A stretch of 21,016 nucleotides of DNA. Source: Saprolegnia diclina VS20 (lineage: Eukaryota > Oomycota > Saprolegniomycetes > Saprolegniales > Saprolegniaceae). The notes below the pieces were generated by a model that was not told where the DNA came from, searched no databases, and was given only the letters and a program-made list of their open reading frames with translations. Position numbers and translations under genes: made by a program. Positions 1 through 7,141 of the stretch are shown here, in pieces (the first letter of the stretch is position 1; every line of letters begins with the position of its first letter). Location of the stretch: the NCBI RefSeq assembly GCF_000281045.1, contig NW_008246078.1, positions 538,853 to 559,868 of the forward strand. Reading direction: 5' to 3'.

Positions 1-1175
1 CCGTCCTCGCCATGTCGTCCGGTGGCATTTGGTTCGCGCTCCTCACCGACACGCCGCCCTTCATGCAAGCGTGCTGGCGCCTCCTCCTCACGGCCTTTCT
101 GCAGTTCTTTGGCCTTGTGTATGAGCTCAAGACCGACAAGGCGCTCGATGCTGCGTTTTGGGCGCGCTACAAGGCGTCGCTGCCGCTGCTTTGCATCATT
201 GGCCTCTCGCTCAGTTTTCACTTTGGCGCGTGGGGCTGGAGTGTCGCCCATACCTCGCTTTTGGACTCGCTCCTCCTTGTGTGCACGACGCCGCTCTTGC
301 TGGTCGCCTTGATGACGCTGCGCTTCGCGTTTCGCTCAGTCCAAGGCCGCATGGCCCCGCCCATTGAAGCCTCGACGCACGAGCCGTCATCCGTTGTCGT
401 CGTCGTCACACCGCAAGCCGACCGCCACATCGAGATGGACGACGGTGCGATGGCGCTCGAGTACCACCCGCTGCACAAGGAGCAACCGTCGGCGCCAACG
501 CTCTTCCAGCTCATTTGTTGCCCGGTGCGTCCGCTGCCGCCCACGGCCATGGAGGCTATCGGCGCTATCCTTGGGTTCCTTGGCGTCGTCGTCTTGCTCG
601 TCGCGAGCTCGGGCTCGGCCGACACGGGCCCCAAGGTGACATTGGCCGGTAACGCAGCCGCGCTTCTCGGTGCGGCGGCCGTGCTGGTGTACTTTGAAGG
701 CGGGGCGACCTGCCGCGAGTGGATGCCGCTTTTTGTGTACGCATTTCCAGTCACATTTGTCGCGACGCTGTGCTTGGCGGTCGTCTCGCTTGCGTTTGAG
801 TCTGGCACGTCGTTCACGGGCCTCGGCCCCACCGCGCTCTTTGGCTTCCTCGGGTCCTCGGATCGATTTGGCCTTGCGTTTGGCTCGGCGGCTGTCTCGG
901 GCATTGCCGGCCACACCTTTGCCAACTTGGCCGTCAAGTATGTGAGCCCGCTGCTGATTTCGGTCGCAATTCTGTGGGAACCCGTCCTTGGCTCGGTCGT
1001 TGGCTGGCTCGTCGGTGTGCAAGGCGCGCCGGGTACCTCGGCGCTCGCTGCGACGCCGCTCCTCATGATTGGTGCGCTCTTGGTGACGGTTGGCAGCCGT
1101 GATAGTGGCATCGATCTTCTTGGCTGGCTCAAGGCAAAGACGACGGCGCTCTGCGGACGGCGACAGGATAGCTAA
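1..1175 (+). CDS. EamA/DMT-family membrane transporter, 5'-truncated
   Basis: Likely a multi-pass drug/metabolite transporter-superfamily (EamA-like) permease; the substrate cannot be told. The frame is open to the window edge (codons for V-L-A precede the first visible ATG at 12), and the visible protein begins in what looks like the end of TM1, so the real start is probably outside. Counted from that ATG, hydrophobic segments lie near residues 18-38, 56-78, 83-103, 181-199, 209-229, 238-262, 313-336 and 344-361. The family-like W-R pair after TM1 (residues 22-23) and the S-P-L-L...W-E-P-V segment (312-325) support the call. A polar insert of about 70 residues (107-178), acidic and histidine-containing, separates the two EamA halves and is longer than usual for the family. 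The stop is TAA-adjacent TAG-type end at 1173-1175. No intron is needed in the visible part. Family assignment is fairly secure, function is not. Confidence 0.8.
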   Translation, partial: VLAMSSGGIWFALLTDTPPFMQACWRLLLTAFLQFFGLVYELKTDKALDAAFWARYKASLPLLCIIGLSLSFHFGAWGWSVAHTSLLDSLLLVCTTPLLLVALMTLRFAFRSVQGRMAPPIEASTHEPSSVVVVVTPQADRHIEMDDGAMALEYHPLHKEQPSAPTLFQLICCPVRPLPPTAMEAIGAILGFLGVVVLLVASSGSADTGPKVTLAGNAAALLGAAAVLVYFEGGATCREWMPLFVYAFPVTFVATLCLAVVSLAFESGTSFTGLGPTALFGFLGSSDRFGLAFGSAAVSGIAGHTFANLAVKYVSPLLISVAILWEPVLGSVVGWLVGVQGAPGTSALAATPLLMIGALLVTVGSRDSGIDLLGWLKAKTTALCGRRQDS

Positions 1176-1661
1176 GTTTATACATTCCATGTGCTGGATA
1201 ATATACACCACTGTATCGATAAATGTACTCCGCACTTGCGTCGTGTCGCGTTGGTATGGAAAAAAGCGTTGGGTCTTGGACGCGGGGTAGGTACCCTAAC
1301 CCTAGAACGCGCTCTCGGACCTCGGCCGCCACAGTCGTCGTCTGGGTTGGGCATCGCGCTACGAGGCGGTGTCCCAAGGCTACATGGGATGATCATTTTG
1401 CACAATGATCAGGATGTCGTCGATGCATGCAACATGTACTACCGTACAGAACGGCCAATGCGACATCGTCCTGACGTCTTGATCAATCTTGGGCGCTTGT
1501 GGGTTGCGTCGAGGACTTTGAGCAAGCTAAAACACTTCACGGCCGGCTCACTAGTGTGCTTCAGCGCGATGGGCCTCAATACCCAGTACACCATGATGCA
1601 GTCTCCTCGACTGGACACAAGGCTAACACATATTTGGAAAATTGATATATACACGTCGTGG
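1176..1661. other. Intergenic region between convergent transporter and F-box-like genes
   Basis: This 486-base stretch lies between the 3' ends of two convergent genes. Base composition is more AT-rich than the flanking genes. I see one inverted repeat (1390-1411) and a short CCCTAA-like doublet at 1294-1304, but no convincing gene. A 176-codon open frame on the plus strand (1191-1721) runs through it but has low-complexity composition and overlaps the 3' end of the minus-strand gene. Confidence 0.6.
1390..1411. repeat. Short inverted repeat (8-bp arms, 6-nt loop)
   Basis: TGATCATT at 1390-1397 is the exact reverse complement of AATGATCA at 1404-1411, with TTGCAC between. It sits about 215 bases after the transporter stop codon. 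It could be a 3'-end or transcript structure element, or chance. Confidence 0.5.
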
Positions 1662-2789
1662 TTACGGCGCCTGGCGAAGGTACGAGGGAAAGTCGTCGCT
1701 TGGATCAGCATCCATGTCTGATGGATCCCTCCGCTCAACGACGCATTGCTGACGCGGATACTGCGTCCTCCACTGGGCTGCGCGCGCCTGCATCTCAGGC
1801 AGGTGCTTGTCGTCGACGCCAACGACGACCTTGGTCACTTGGGACGTCACATGGCGCAGCCAGTCGTCGTGGCCGTCCGTCCACGCCGTCTCGGTCGTAG
1901 CAATGACGAGCGTTTGCACGTTCTCGCCGAGCATCGGGTCGGCGCCATTCGCCTTGTTCAGATCTGTCGGCAGGAGCACGCCGATCGTCTCGACATGCAA
2001 CGGCGCCTGTACCAGCAAAGGACACTGGACGTGTCGAAGCGAGACGCTGCTGGCGCATATGCTCTGGTCGTACGCGGCGACCTGCCAGCCGTCGACGTGC
2101 AAGTCGAGCGTGGTCAGCGCTCCATGGCGCTCGTACGACGTGTTGAGATGCCACGCGTCTTGGTGCAAAGTGAGCTGGCGCAATTGCGGAAAGTCCAGAA
2201 AACTCAAATTGAACTCGCGCCAATGAAGAAGCGCGCCAGGTTGAATGCGCACAGCTCGCAGCGCCGAGAGCGGTAGCACCGCGTCCGCCGTCTTGCGGCG
2301 CTTGAGCCGGCACCACTTGCGATCGTCGAGCGTGTCTTCGTACGCAACGGCATCGGCAAACTTGGGCGGTTGGCACTTGCTGGCGTTCGCAATCACGTTG
2401 GTCACGACCACGTGCTGCGACCCAGTCGCACGCTCCAGCAGGCGCGTGAGGGCAGCGTGAAGCGCATCGCTTGTCTCGAGCGTCATCCATGTCCACGGGT
2501 GCAGCTCGACTTGGGCAAAGTAGTCGGCGTCCATGCCGTCAACGCTGTGCACGTTGGCCACGAGCGGGTATCGGAACGGGTCGGCCGAGACAGCGCAGAG
2601 GCGCACGACATGGTCGTCTTGCTGCGACGTGGTCGAGAGAATGTGCACGCGGACGCGCAGTGGGACGCTTGCGACGGCATCCGCCCACGCATGGTTGACG
2701 AGGCGCAAGGCGGCGGCGTCCATCGAGAGCGGGCGGTAGACGTCGATGGCGAACTCGAGGACTGCTCGGCGGAGCGCGGTCGGTACCAT
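1662..2789 (-). CDS. F-box-like protein of unknown function
   Basis: A 375-residue soluble protein. The N-terminus (about residues 1-45: L-R-R-A-V-L-E-F-A-I..., then L-R-L-V-N-H-A-W) resembles a degenerate F-box helix set, as found in SCF ubiquitin-ligase substrate adaptors. The middle and C-terminal parts have leucine-spaced segments (for example L-R-Q-L-T-L-H and L-T-T-L-D-L-H) that look like irregular LRR strands. I chose the ATG at 2787-2789 because it starts directly on the F-box-like helix and lies 20-35 bases after initiator-like sequences. An in-frame ATG at 2841-2843 would add 18 residues that are unlike the rest and would consume that promoter. There is no signal peptide or TM segment. 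It is convergent with the transporter and in tandem with the LRR gene at 3445-4866. Function is not recognised; an F-box/LRR adaptor is an inference. Confidence 0.65.
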   Translation of the reverse strand: MVPTALRRAVLEFAIDVYRPLSMDAAALRLVNHAWADAVASVPLRVRVHILSTTSQQDDHVVRLCAVSADPFRYPLVANVHSVDGMDADYFAQVELHPWTWMTLETSDALHAALTRLLERATGSQHVVVTNVIANASKCQPPKFADAVAYEDTLDDRKWCRLKRRKTADAVLPLSALRAVRIQPGALLHWREFNLSFLDFPQLRQLTLHQDAWHLNTSYERHGALTTLDLHVDGWQVAAYDQSICASSVSLRHVQCPLLVQAPLHVETIGVLLPTDLNKANGADPMLGENVQTLVIATTETAWTDGHDDWLRHVTSQVTKVVVGVDDKHLPEMQARAAQWRTQYPRQQCVVERRDPSDMDADPSDDFPSYLRQAP

Positions 2790-2803
2790 GTCGTGTGCCA
2801 AAA

Positions 2804-2826
2804 GAAAATGCAAAGTCAAAAATGCC
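2804..2826 (-). promoter_or_regulatory. Possible initiator (Inr/FPR-like) of the F-box-like gene
   Basis: Read on the minus strand, GCATTTTTGACTTTGC (2811-2826) and then GCATTTTC (2804-2811) resemble the oomycete Inr plus flanking promoter region (GCTCATTYYNCAWTTT), about 34 and 20 bases upstream of the chosen ATG. Neither is a full match, so this is tentative. Confidence 0.3.
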
Positions 2827-3444
2827 AGCTGCGATCTTCGCACTTAGGAGGACGCACCCAATCATCATCCTACGTGCGCTTTTCTACCGAGCGCAAATTT
2901 ACCTTCAACAGGATGAAAGTCGGCGGCGGTGTGGGCGACTCTCGGTCGCTTATGGTGCAGGACGAGTCGACTTGTACTGCCTTGTACGTGCGCCGCAATG
3001 CGAGAGCATGGTCGACGGTCCTGTCACGCAACAAAGTGCAAAGGCAATGTGAGCCCGCGCTGAACCCAAGGCTTGGATACCGTACTCGAGCCACGTCCCG
3101 TGGGCAACACAGCTGTGGCATCGCCGAAATCTGGGGTTTCTACTTGGTTGTTTCTGAGCTAGCGAGACCCGTCCAGTGCGCCACCTCGAACGCCGCATTC
3201 GAATTAGTATCCACACAGGCCCATTTGACCTGCTCGACCACGCTGCCACTGTGTTCGAGTCGAGCACCGACCGGTCTCGCCGTTGCGGCACTGGCCGAGC
3301 ACTGCAGTGTTGAGCCGTCTTTGGTCACTTGTTCGTGACGTTGTTTTTGGCGACCATCGCAGTGAACCTCGAGCGTCGAGCGACAAAATTTCAACAAGAT
3401 GCCGCTGGATCTCCACGTCAAGAGCTCCTCAACACTAATCTGCG
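2827..3444. other. Intergenic region between tandem minus-strand genes
   Basis: About 620 bases between the promoter of the F-box-like gene and the 3' end of the upstream LRR gene. It should contain the former's upstream regulatory sequence and the latter's 3' UTR. Open frames on both strands here (for example minus 3140-3562 and plus 2370-3338) lack family resemblance and extend as shadows of the flanking genes. I see nothing else. Confidence 0.5.
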
Positions 3445-4866
3445 TTATTCCTTTCGCGCGTAGCTTACAAGGCGAAGCGTCCACGGCTGTTGGTCGTTTC
3501 CGTTGCGCAAGCGCGTCGTCTCGCGGGTGTAGGCTCGCTGGAGCAGCCGCGGGACGTACCACTCCGAGTCACGCATCTCGACACGGATGGGCGTCGTCGT
3601 CTGTATTTTCTCTAAAAACAAGAGGGCGTCGGCGCCATGCGAGCTGTCAAAGCCAAGCACGAGCGTACTGGCGCTCGGCCAATGGGCTAGCGATGACGCG
3701 ACGTGCGTGAGATCGCGCAGCACGTAGCGGTTGTCCTCGAGCTGGACGCGCGCCAGCTTGGGCTTGGTGGCGAGCAATGGCAACAGTCTTGCGAGTCCCG
3801 TCGCCGACATGGCATTCTGGGCTACGTCCAGCATCCGCAGCGCCGTGCACGTGGTGAGTATATGAAGCAGGTACGGCACGACCGAGTCGGTGAGCTGGTT
3901 GTCCGACAAGCTCAACGTCTCGAGCAGCTGCAAGTTGGCAATGGCTTGTAATACGGGCGGAAAGACATTGCATCCGAGCCGATTGCCCGTGAACGCCACT
4001 GCCACCAAGTGACGCAAGTCCCGCACGACTGCGACAAGCGGCGACGGCGGCAGATGTCCCCACGAGAGAGTGAGCGACGAGAGGCGCGACACGCTCCGAA
4101 GCATGGCTGCTACAGGCCCCATGCTGCGCTCGTTCGAAGCCTTCCATGTAAGCGTGCGCAAAGTGTCTGGCAGGCGGTAGTCGGTCGTTGGACGGGTGAG
4201 GAGCCTGGGACTCTCGAGCACGAGGTCGGTCAAGACAGCGCTGGCGCCGAGCGCGGACCAGAGCGCTTCTTCTGCCGTCACATCGCCACGGCATACAAGG
4301 AAGCTTGCGCTTGGTTGACACAGCCAGTGTGCGACGTGCTCAAAGACATAAGACTGGATTGAGTCTCTGCCGAATCGAAGGTCGAGGGTTGTGAGCGTCT
4401 TGGTCGTTGCGAGATGCTGCAACAGCGGCTTGAGCCACACCACAGCGTCCGACTTGCTAGGAATAAATAGCGACAAGTGGCGAAGCGCCCTGCACGAACC
4501 AAGCGCCGCCTGCAAGCGCAGACCGGCCGGCAGAATCAAGGCCGACTTGATGTCGACGCGCGTGATGCAGCCCGCGAGAAGCCGCGTTAGTGCTTGGAAC
4601 CTGTCGCCGGCTGTGACATGGACAGCTATGGAAGGCCCAAGTCGACGGGCTGCAGCGAGCAGGCGTAGCGAGCGCGCGTTGATGGCTGTCTCGTCCAGAT
4701 ACACCTCGGGCCAATGCACGACCGCCATAGCGGTGAGCTGGGCCACGCACTGCAGCGACAGTGTCAAAAGACTTTGTGGCAAACTCGCAAGAACGAGCTT
4801 GACGTCACGTGGACGCTCAAGATAGAGCACAACGGCCTCGACGAGCTCGGGAGTCCAGCGACTCAT
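3445..4866 (-). CDS. F-box-like/leucine-rich-repeat protein (paralogue of 5785-6993)
   Basis: A 473-residue protein, probably a protein-interaction or ubiquitin-ligase adaptor. Residues 1-30 (W-T-P-E-L-V-E-A-V-V-L-Y-L...) form an F-box-like helix pair. Irregular leucine-rich strands follow, then clear RI-type LRRs around 255-385, including L-E-T-L-S-L-S-D-N-Q-L-T (315-326), L-R-M-L-D-V-A-Q-N-A-M-S (343-354) and L-A-R-V-Q-L-E-D-N-R-Y-V-L (371-383). The frame is open upstream to 5085, but I start at the ATG 4864-4866. The 73 upstream codons are AT-rich and unlike the family, and an initiator-like element sits 24 bases before this ATG. The protein aligns end to end with the divergent gene at 5785-6993: P-E-L-V-E-A-V-V-L-Y matches P-E-V-L-E-A-I-A-L-Y, and Y-V-L-R-D-L matches Y-V-L-K-D-L. 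It lacks that gene's N-terminal hydrophobic anchor. The LRR call is firm; the cellular role is unknown. Confidence 0.8.
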   Translation of the reverse strand: MSRWTPELVEAVVLYLERPRDVKLVLASLPQSLLTLSLQCVAQLTAMAVVHWPEVYLDETAINARSLRLLAAARRLGPSIAVHVTAGDRFQALTRLLAGCITRVDIKSALILPAGLRLQAALGSCRALRHLSLFIPSKSDAVVWLKPLLQHLATTKTLTTLDLRFGRDSIQSYVFEHVAHWLCQPSASFLVCRGDVTAEEALWSALGASAVLTDLVLESPRLLTRPTTDYRLPDTLRTLTWKASNERSMGPVAAMLRSVSRLSSLTLSWGHLPPSPLVAVVRDLRHLVAVAFTGNRLGCNVFPPVLQAIANLQLLETLSLSDNQLTDSVVPYLLHILTTCTALRMLDVAQNAMSATGLARLLPLLATKPKLARVQLEDNRYVLRDLTHVASSLAHWPSASTLVLGFDSSHGADALLFLEKIQTTTPIRVEMRDSEWYVPRLLQRAYTRETTRLRNGNDQQPWTLRLVSYARKE

Positions 4867-4876
4867 GCAACGACAA

Positions 4877-4894
4877 CGAAAAATCAGAATGTGC
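4877..4894 (-). promoter_or_regulatory. Initiator (Inr + FPR-like) core promoter of the LRR gene
   Basis: On the minus strand this reads GCACATTCTGATTTTTCG, close to the oomycete composite core element GCTCATTYYNCAWTTTNYY. The predicted start A falls at 4890, giving a 24-base leader to the ATG at 4866. It supports that ATG over the longer open frame. Confidence 0.5.
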
Positions 4895-4957
4895 AAACTG
4901 GAGAAAGGCCGTGGAAAGAGTGTTGGTACTACATACATTCTGCTTCTTGGGATTGTA

Positions 4958-4979
4958 GCAATAAGAAGCTTCTTATTGC
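4958..4979. repeat. 22-bp perfect palindrome
   Basis: Positions 4958-4979 read identically on both strands (arms GCAATAAGAAG / CTTCTTATTGC, no spacer). It lies about 70 bases upstream of the predicted transcription start of the minus-strand LRR gene, which fits a dimeric protein-binding site or a cruciform. The role is inferred only from position. Confidence 0.7.
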
Positions 4980-5507
4980 CCCTTGCAGAGGCCAAGAATT
5001 GACATCGATATGATATGGTGTAGCCTTTCCATGTATTGACTTGAGAGTCTGAGTTCCTCCACCTTTTTCGACGTGGGAGATACAACCTGTAATAGGATGA
5101 AAAACGTCTATCACGAATTTCCTTGTTGTTTCAAAAACCGATAGTGCTAACACGCTTTTTAGCTCCACACGTATTTTGATGACTTTTTCCGAGCTAACCA
5201 CACGCGCGGTCTAAAGCTTGACAACAAACCACGTCCGCACTAGCTCGTTCTTTTCTCGCTTCTACTTGCCAGTTGCACATATGTATGTCCAATCCGTAGA
5301 GTTGATATAGAGGGATTTGATGCTTGTTTCTGCGTCGGATCTACCAATGTGTCGCGTCACCGCTGCAATTGCTTGGCTTTTGGTCCCCACGTCTCGAGAT
5401 TGCCGTTACGATCGCCCAGGTACTGGATCTCTCCCAGCGTGCCACGTGTTTTTAGAGACCGTTGCGGTTTCTTGGCGCCTTTTTTTGGCACCATAATCAC
5501 GTCGACC

Positions 5508-5523
5508 AGCATACTAGTATGCT
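5508..5523. repeat. 16-bp perfect palindrome
   Basis: AGCATACTAGTATGCT is self-complementary. It is located 262 bases upstream of the ATG of the plus-strand LRR gene, in the divergent promoter interval. Possible operator-like site, or chance. Confidence 0.5.
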
Positions 5524-5784
5524 CTCACTAACTTACTTCACGAGGTGCAACTCCAATTTTAATATCGATTCGAGTCGTTTCAACTCGTCGTCGTCGTTGT
5601 TGAACAGTCGCATTTCCCATCAACGCCAACCCGGGCAAATGCGAGGCAACTTTCCATACAGTGGTACTTCCGACCATTAGGTGACCTTTCCGCGGTGATT
5701 TCCCTTGACCGCGTGGCTTTGTGCCAGTGCTAAAGACCGGGTGTGGCGGCGCATTGAGGCATCGCGGCCACTTTTGCATCGTCG

Positions 5785-6993
5785 ATGGCGCCGCTTCTCC
5801 GCGCATCGACGCTCGAAGCGCTCGCCTTCGTCGTCGTCTCGCTCCTTGCGTTCCTCCGCAGCGTCAAGCGGTCGCGCCGCCCGCGCCCGTACCGCGGGTG
5901 TCCGCCCGAGGTGCTCGAAGCCATTGCGCTCTATATCCCGTGCCCGGTTGCGTGTCGGGACTTTCTCTGCGCGTTTCCTCTATCGGCGCTCACGCCGTCG
6001 CTGCGCTGCCTCCTCGAGCTCCTCGATCCCGCGCAGCAAAACATTGCCGTGCGCTGGCCCGCAATTTACGTCAACCACAAGGATCGAACCGCCGACGTCC
6101 TGGCGTGGATCGCCGGCGCCAGGACACTCCACAGACAGCTCTCGCTGACGCCGACGACGCCAACCATCTTTTCGGCGGCGTTTCTTCCTACTTGCTTTCA
6201 AGGCTTTGAGTGGCGCGGTGACGCCAGCGCCACCCGCACTTCGATCGACGCCGATGCCCACACGCCCGACGCCGTCGCGAGCGTCCTTGCGCACCCCGAC
6301 GCGCTCGGATCGCTGACGCTGAGCATTCCGGACGTGTGTCCTTCCAGCCTTATTACAATGCTTCCGAATCTGACGCATCTCACAACGCTGAGTTTGCAGG
6401 GCCACGATGCAAGCTTGCACCTACCATCGCTCTTCCAGGCGCTGTGCTGGCTCCCGCACCTCCAGCACTTGCATTTGAATCATACGGGATTAGACGACGC
6501 GATGGCGACCAAGGTGAGCCGCGTCGTGCGCTGCTGCTCGGAGCTTGAGGACCTCGACCTCTCGGGCAACCAGTTGTCGGCCGCCGGCGTCACGTCGCTC
6601 CTCTCCAACTTGCACACGAGCCCAAAGCTGGTGGCGGTCAACGTGACGCAAAACCCCTATGTGCTCAAGGACCTCGTCGGCGCCGCGCCCGCGGTCGCCC
6701 GCCTCGCTGCGACGCTCAAGACGATCTCACTTCGCGTCGATCGAGATGACATGGCCGACGCATTCCCGTTTCTTCGGGCGCTGCGCGCCGTGTGCACGCA
6801 CCGGATCGTGGTCATGATGGTCGGGTCGGGCACGCTCTCGTCGGACCTTGCGAAAGAATACCACCAGCTCAAGCAAGATCTGAGGAGGGCCGACGAGCCC
6901 CACAAGCGGCGGTGCCAGCTGTACCTCTTTGGCCGCGACCCGTGGCCCAAGCGCGACCTTCTCGCACAAAACGCAGGCTGCGCCATGTCCTAA
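5785..6993 (+). CDS. Membrane-anchored F-box-like/LRR protein
   Basis: A 402-residue protein. An N-terminal hydrophobic helix (about residues 9-24, rich in L, V, F, A) followed by a basic stretch (R-S-V-K-R-S-R-R-P-R) looks like a signal anchor. Next comes an F-box-like helix (39-66, P-P-E-V-L-E-A-I-A-L-Y-I) and LRRs at roughly 200-310, including L-E-D-L-D-L-S-G-N-Q-L-S-A-A-G-V. It is the divergently oriented paralogue of the gene at 3445-4866, which shares the F-box-like helix, a following W-P-x-I/V-Y block and the last LRRs but has no anchor. The C-terminal 30 residues reappear without any change at 10542-10634. The start is the only suitable ATG; a weak initiator-like CCACTTTT precedes it by about 15 bases. 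No intron is seen. Topology and partners are unknown. Confidence 0.8.
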   Translation: MAPLLRASTLEALAFVVVSLLAFLRSVKRSRRPRPYRGCPPEVLEAIALYIPCPVACRDFLCAFPLSALTPSLRCLLELLDPAQQNIAVRWPAIYVNHKDRTADVLAWIAGARTLHRQLSLTPTTPTIFSAAFLPTCFQGFEWRGDASATRTSIDADAHTPDAVASVLAHPDALGSLTLSIPDVCPSSLITMLPNLTHLTTLSLQGHDASLHLPSLFQALCWLPHLQHLHLNHTGLDDAMATKVSRVVRCCSELEDLDLSGNQLSAAGVTSLLSNLHTSPKLVAVNVTQNPYVLKDLVGAAPAVARLAATLKTISLRVDRDDMADAFPFLRALRAVCTHRIVVMMVGSGTLSSDLAKEYHQLKQDLRRADEPHKRRCQLYLFGRDPWPKRDLLAQNAGCAMS

Positions 6994-7141
6994 CCCTACC
7001 TATATAACATTTTATGCAATCTCATCAAAGTGGTTCCATAGCATGATTCCATATTGGAAAATGTATCAAGCTGCAATGTCAACCCACGCACTCCAGAGAC
7101 ATCGAAACAAATAGTAATCCTTCAAGTTGCGACAGAGATGC

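Larger units (their letters stand above)
4895..5784. other. Divergent intergenic region between two LRR paralogues
   Basis: About 890 bases serving as upstream region for both divergent LRR genes. It is visibly more AT-rich than the coding DNA. It holds a 22-bp perfect palindrome (4958-4979) and a 16-bp perfect palindrome (5508-5523). No convincing ORF or RNA gene is visible; a weak CCACTTTT initiator-like site at 5768-5775 precedes the plus-strand gene. Confidence 0.5.

Noticed and set aside
218-1132. 304-residue minus-strand frame
   Set aside because: Antisense shadow of the transporter, rich in S/T/P/R, no membrane or domain features.
1294-1304. Telomere-like CCCTAACCCTA
   Set aside because: Fewer than two full units, flanked by ordinary sequence; not evidence of a telomere.
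1191-1721. 176-residue plus-strand frame in the intergenic region
   Set aside because: No recognisable motif, AT-rich non-coding-like composition, and it overlaps the opposite-strand gene end.
2370-3338. 322-residue plus-strand frame
   Set aside because: Half of it is antisense to the F-box-like gene; the rest has no family resemblance or coding-type composition.
3140-3562. 140-residue minus-strand frame overlapping the LRR gene 3' end
   Set aside because: Out of frame with the LRR gene, no promoter or family signal; most likely a chance frame through the 3' flank.
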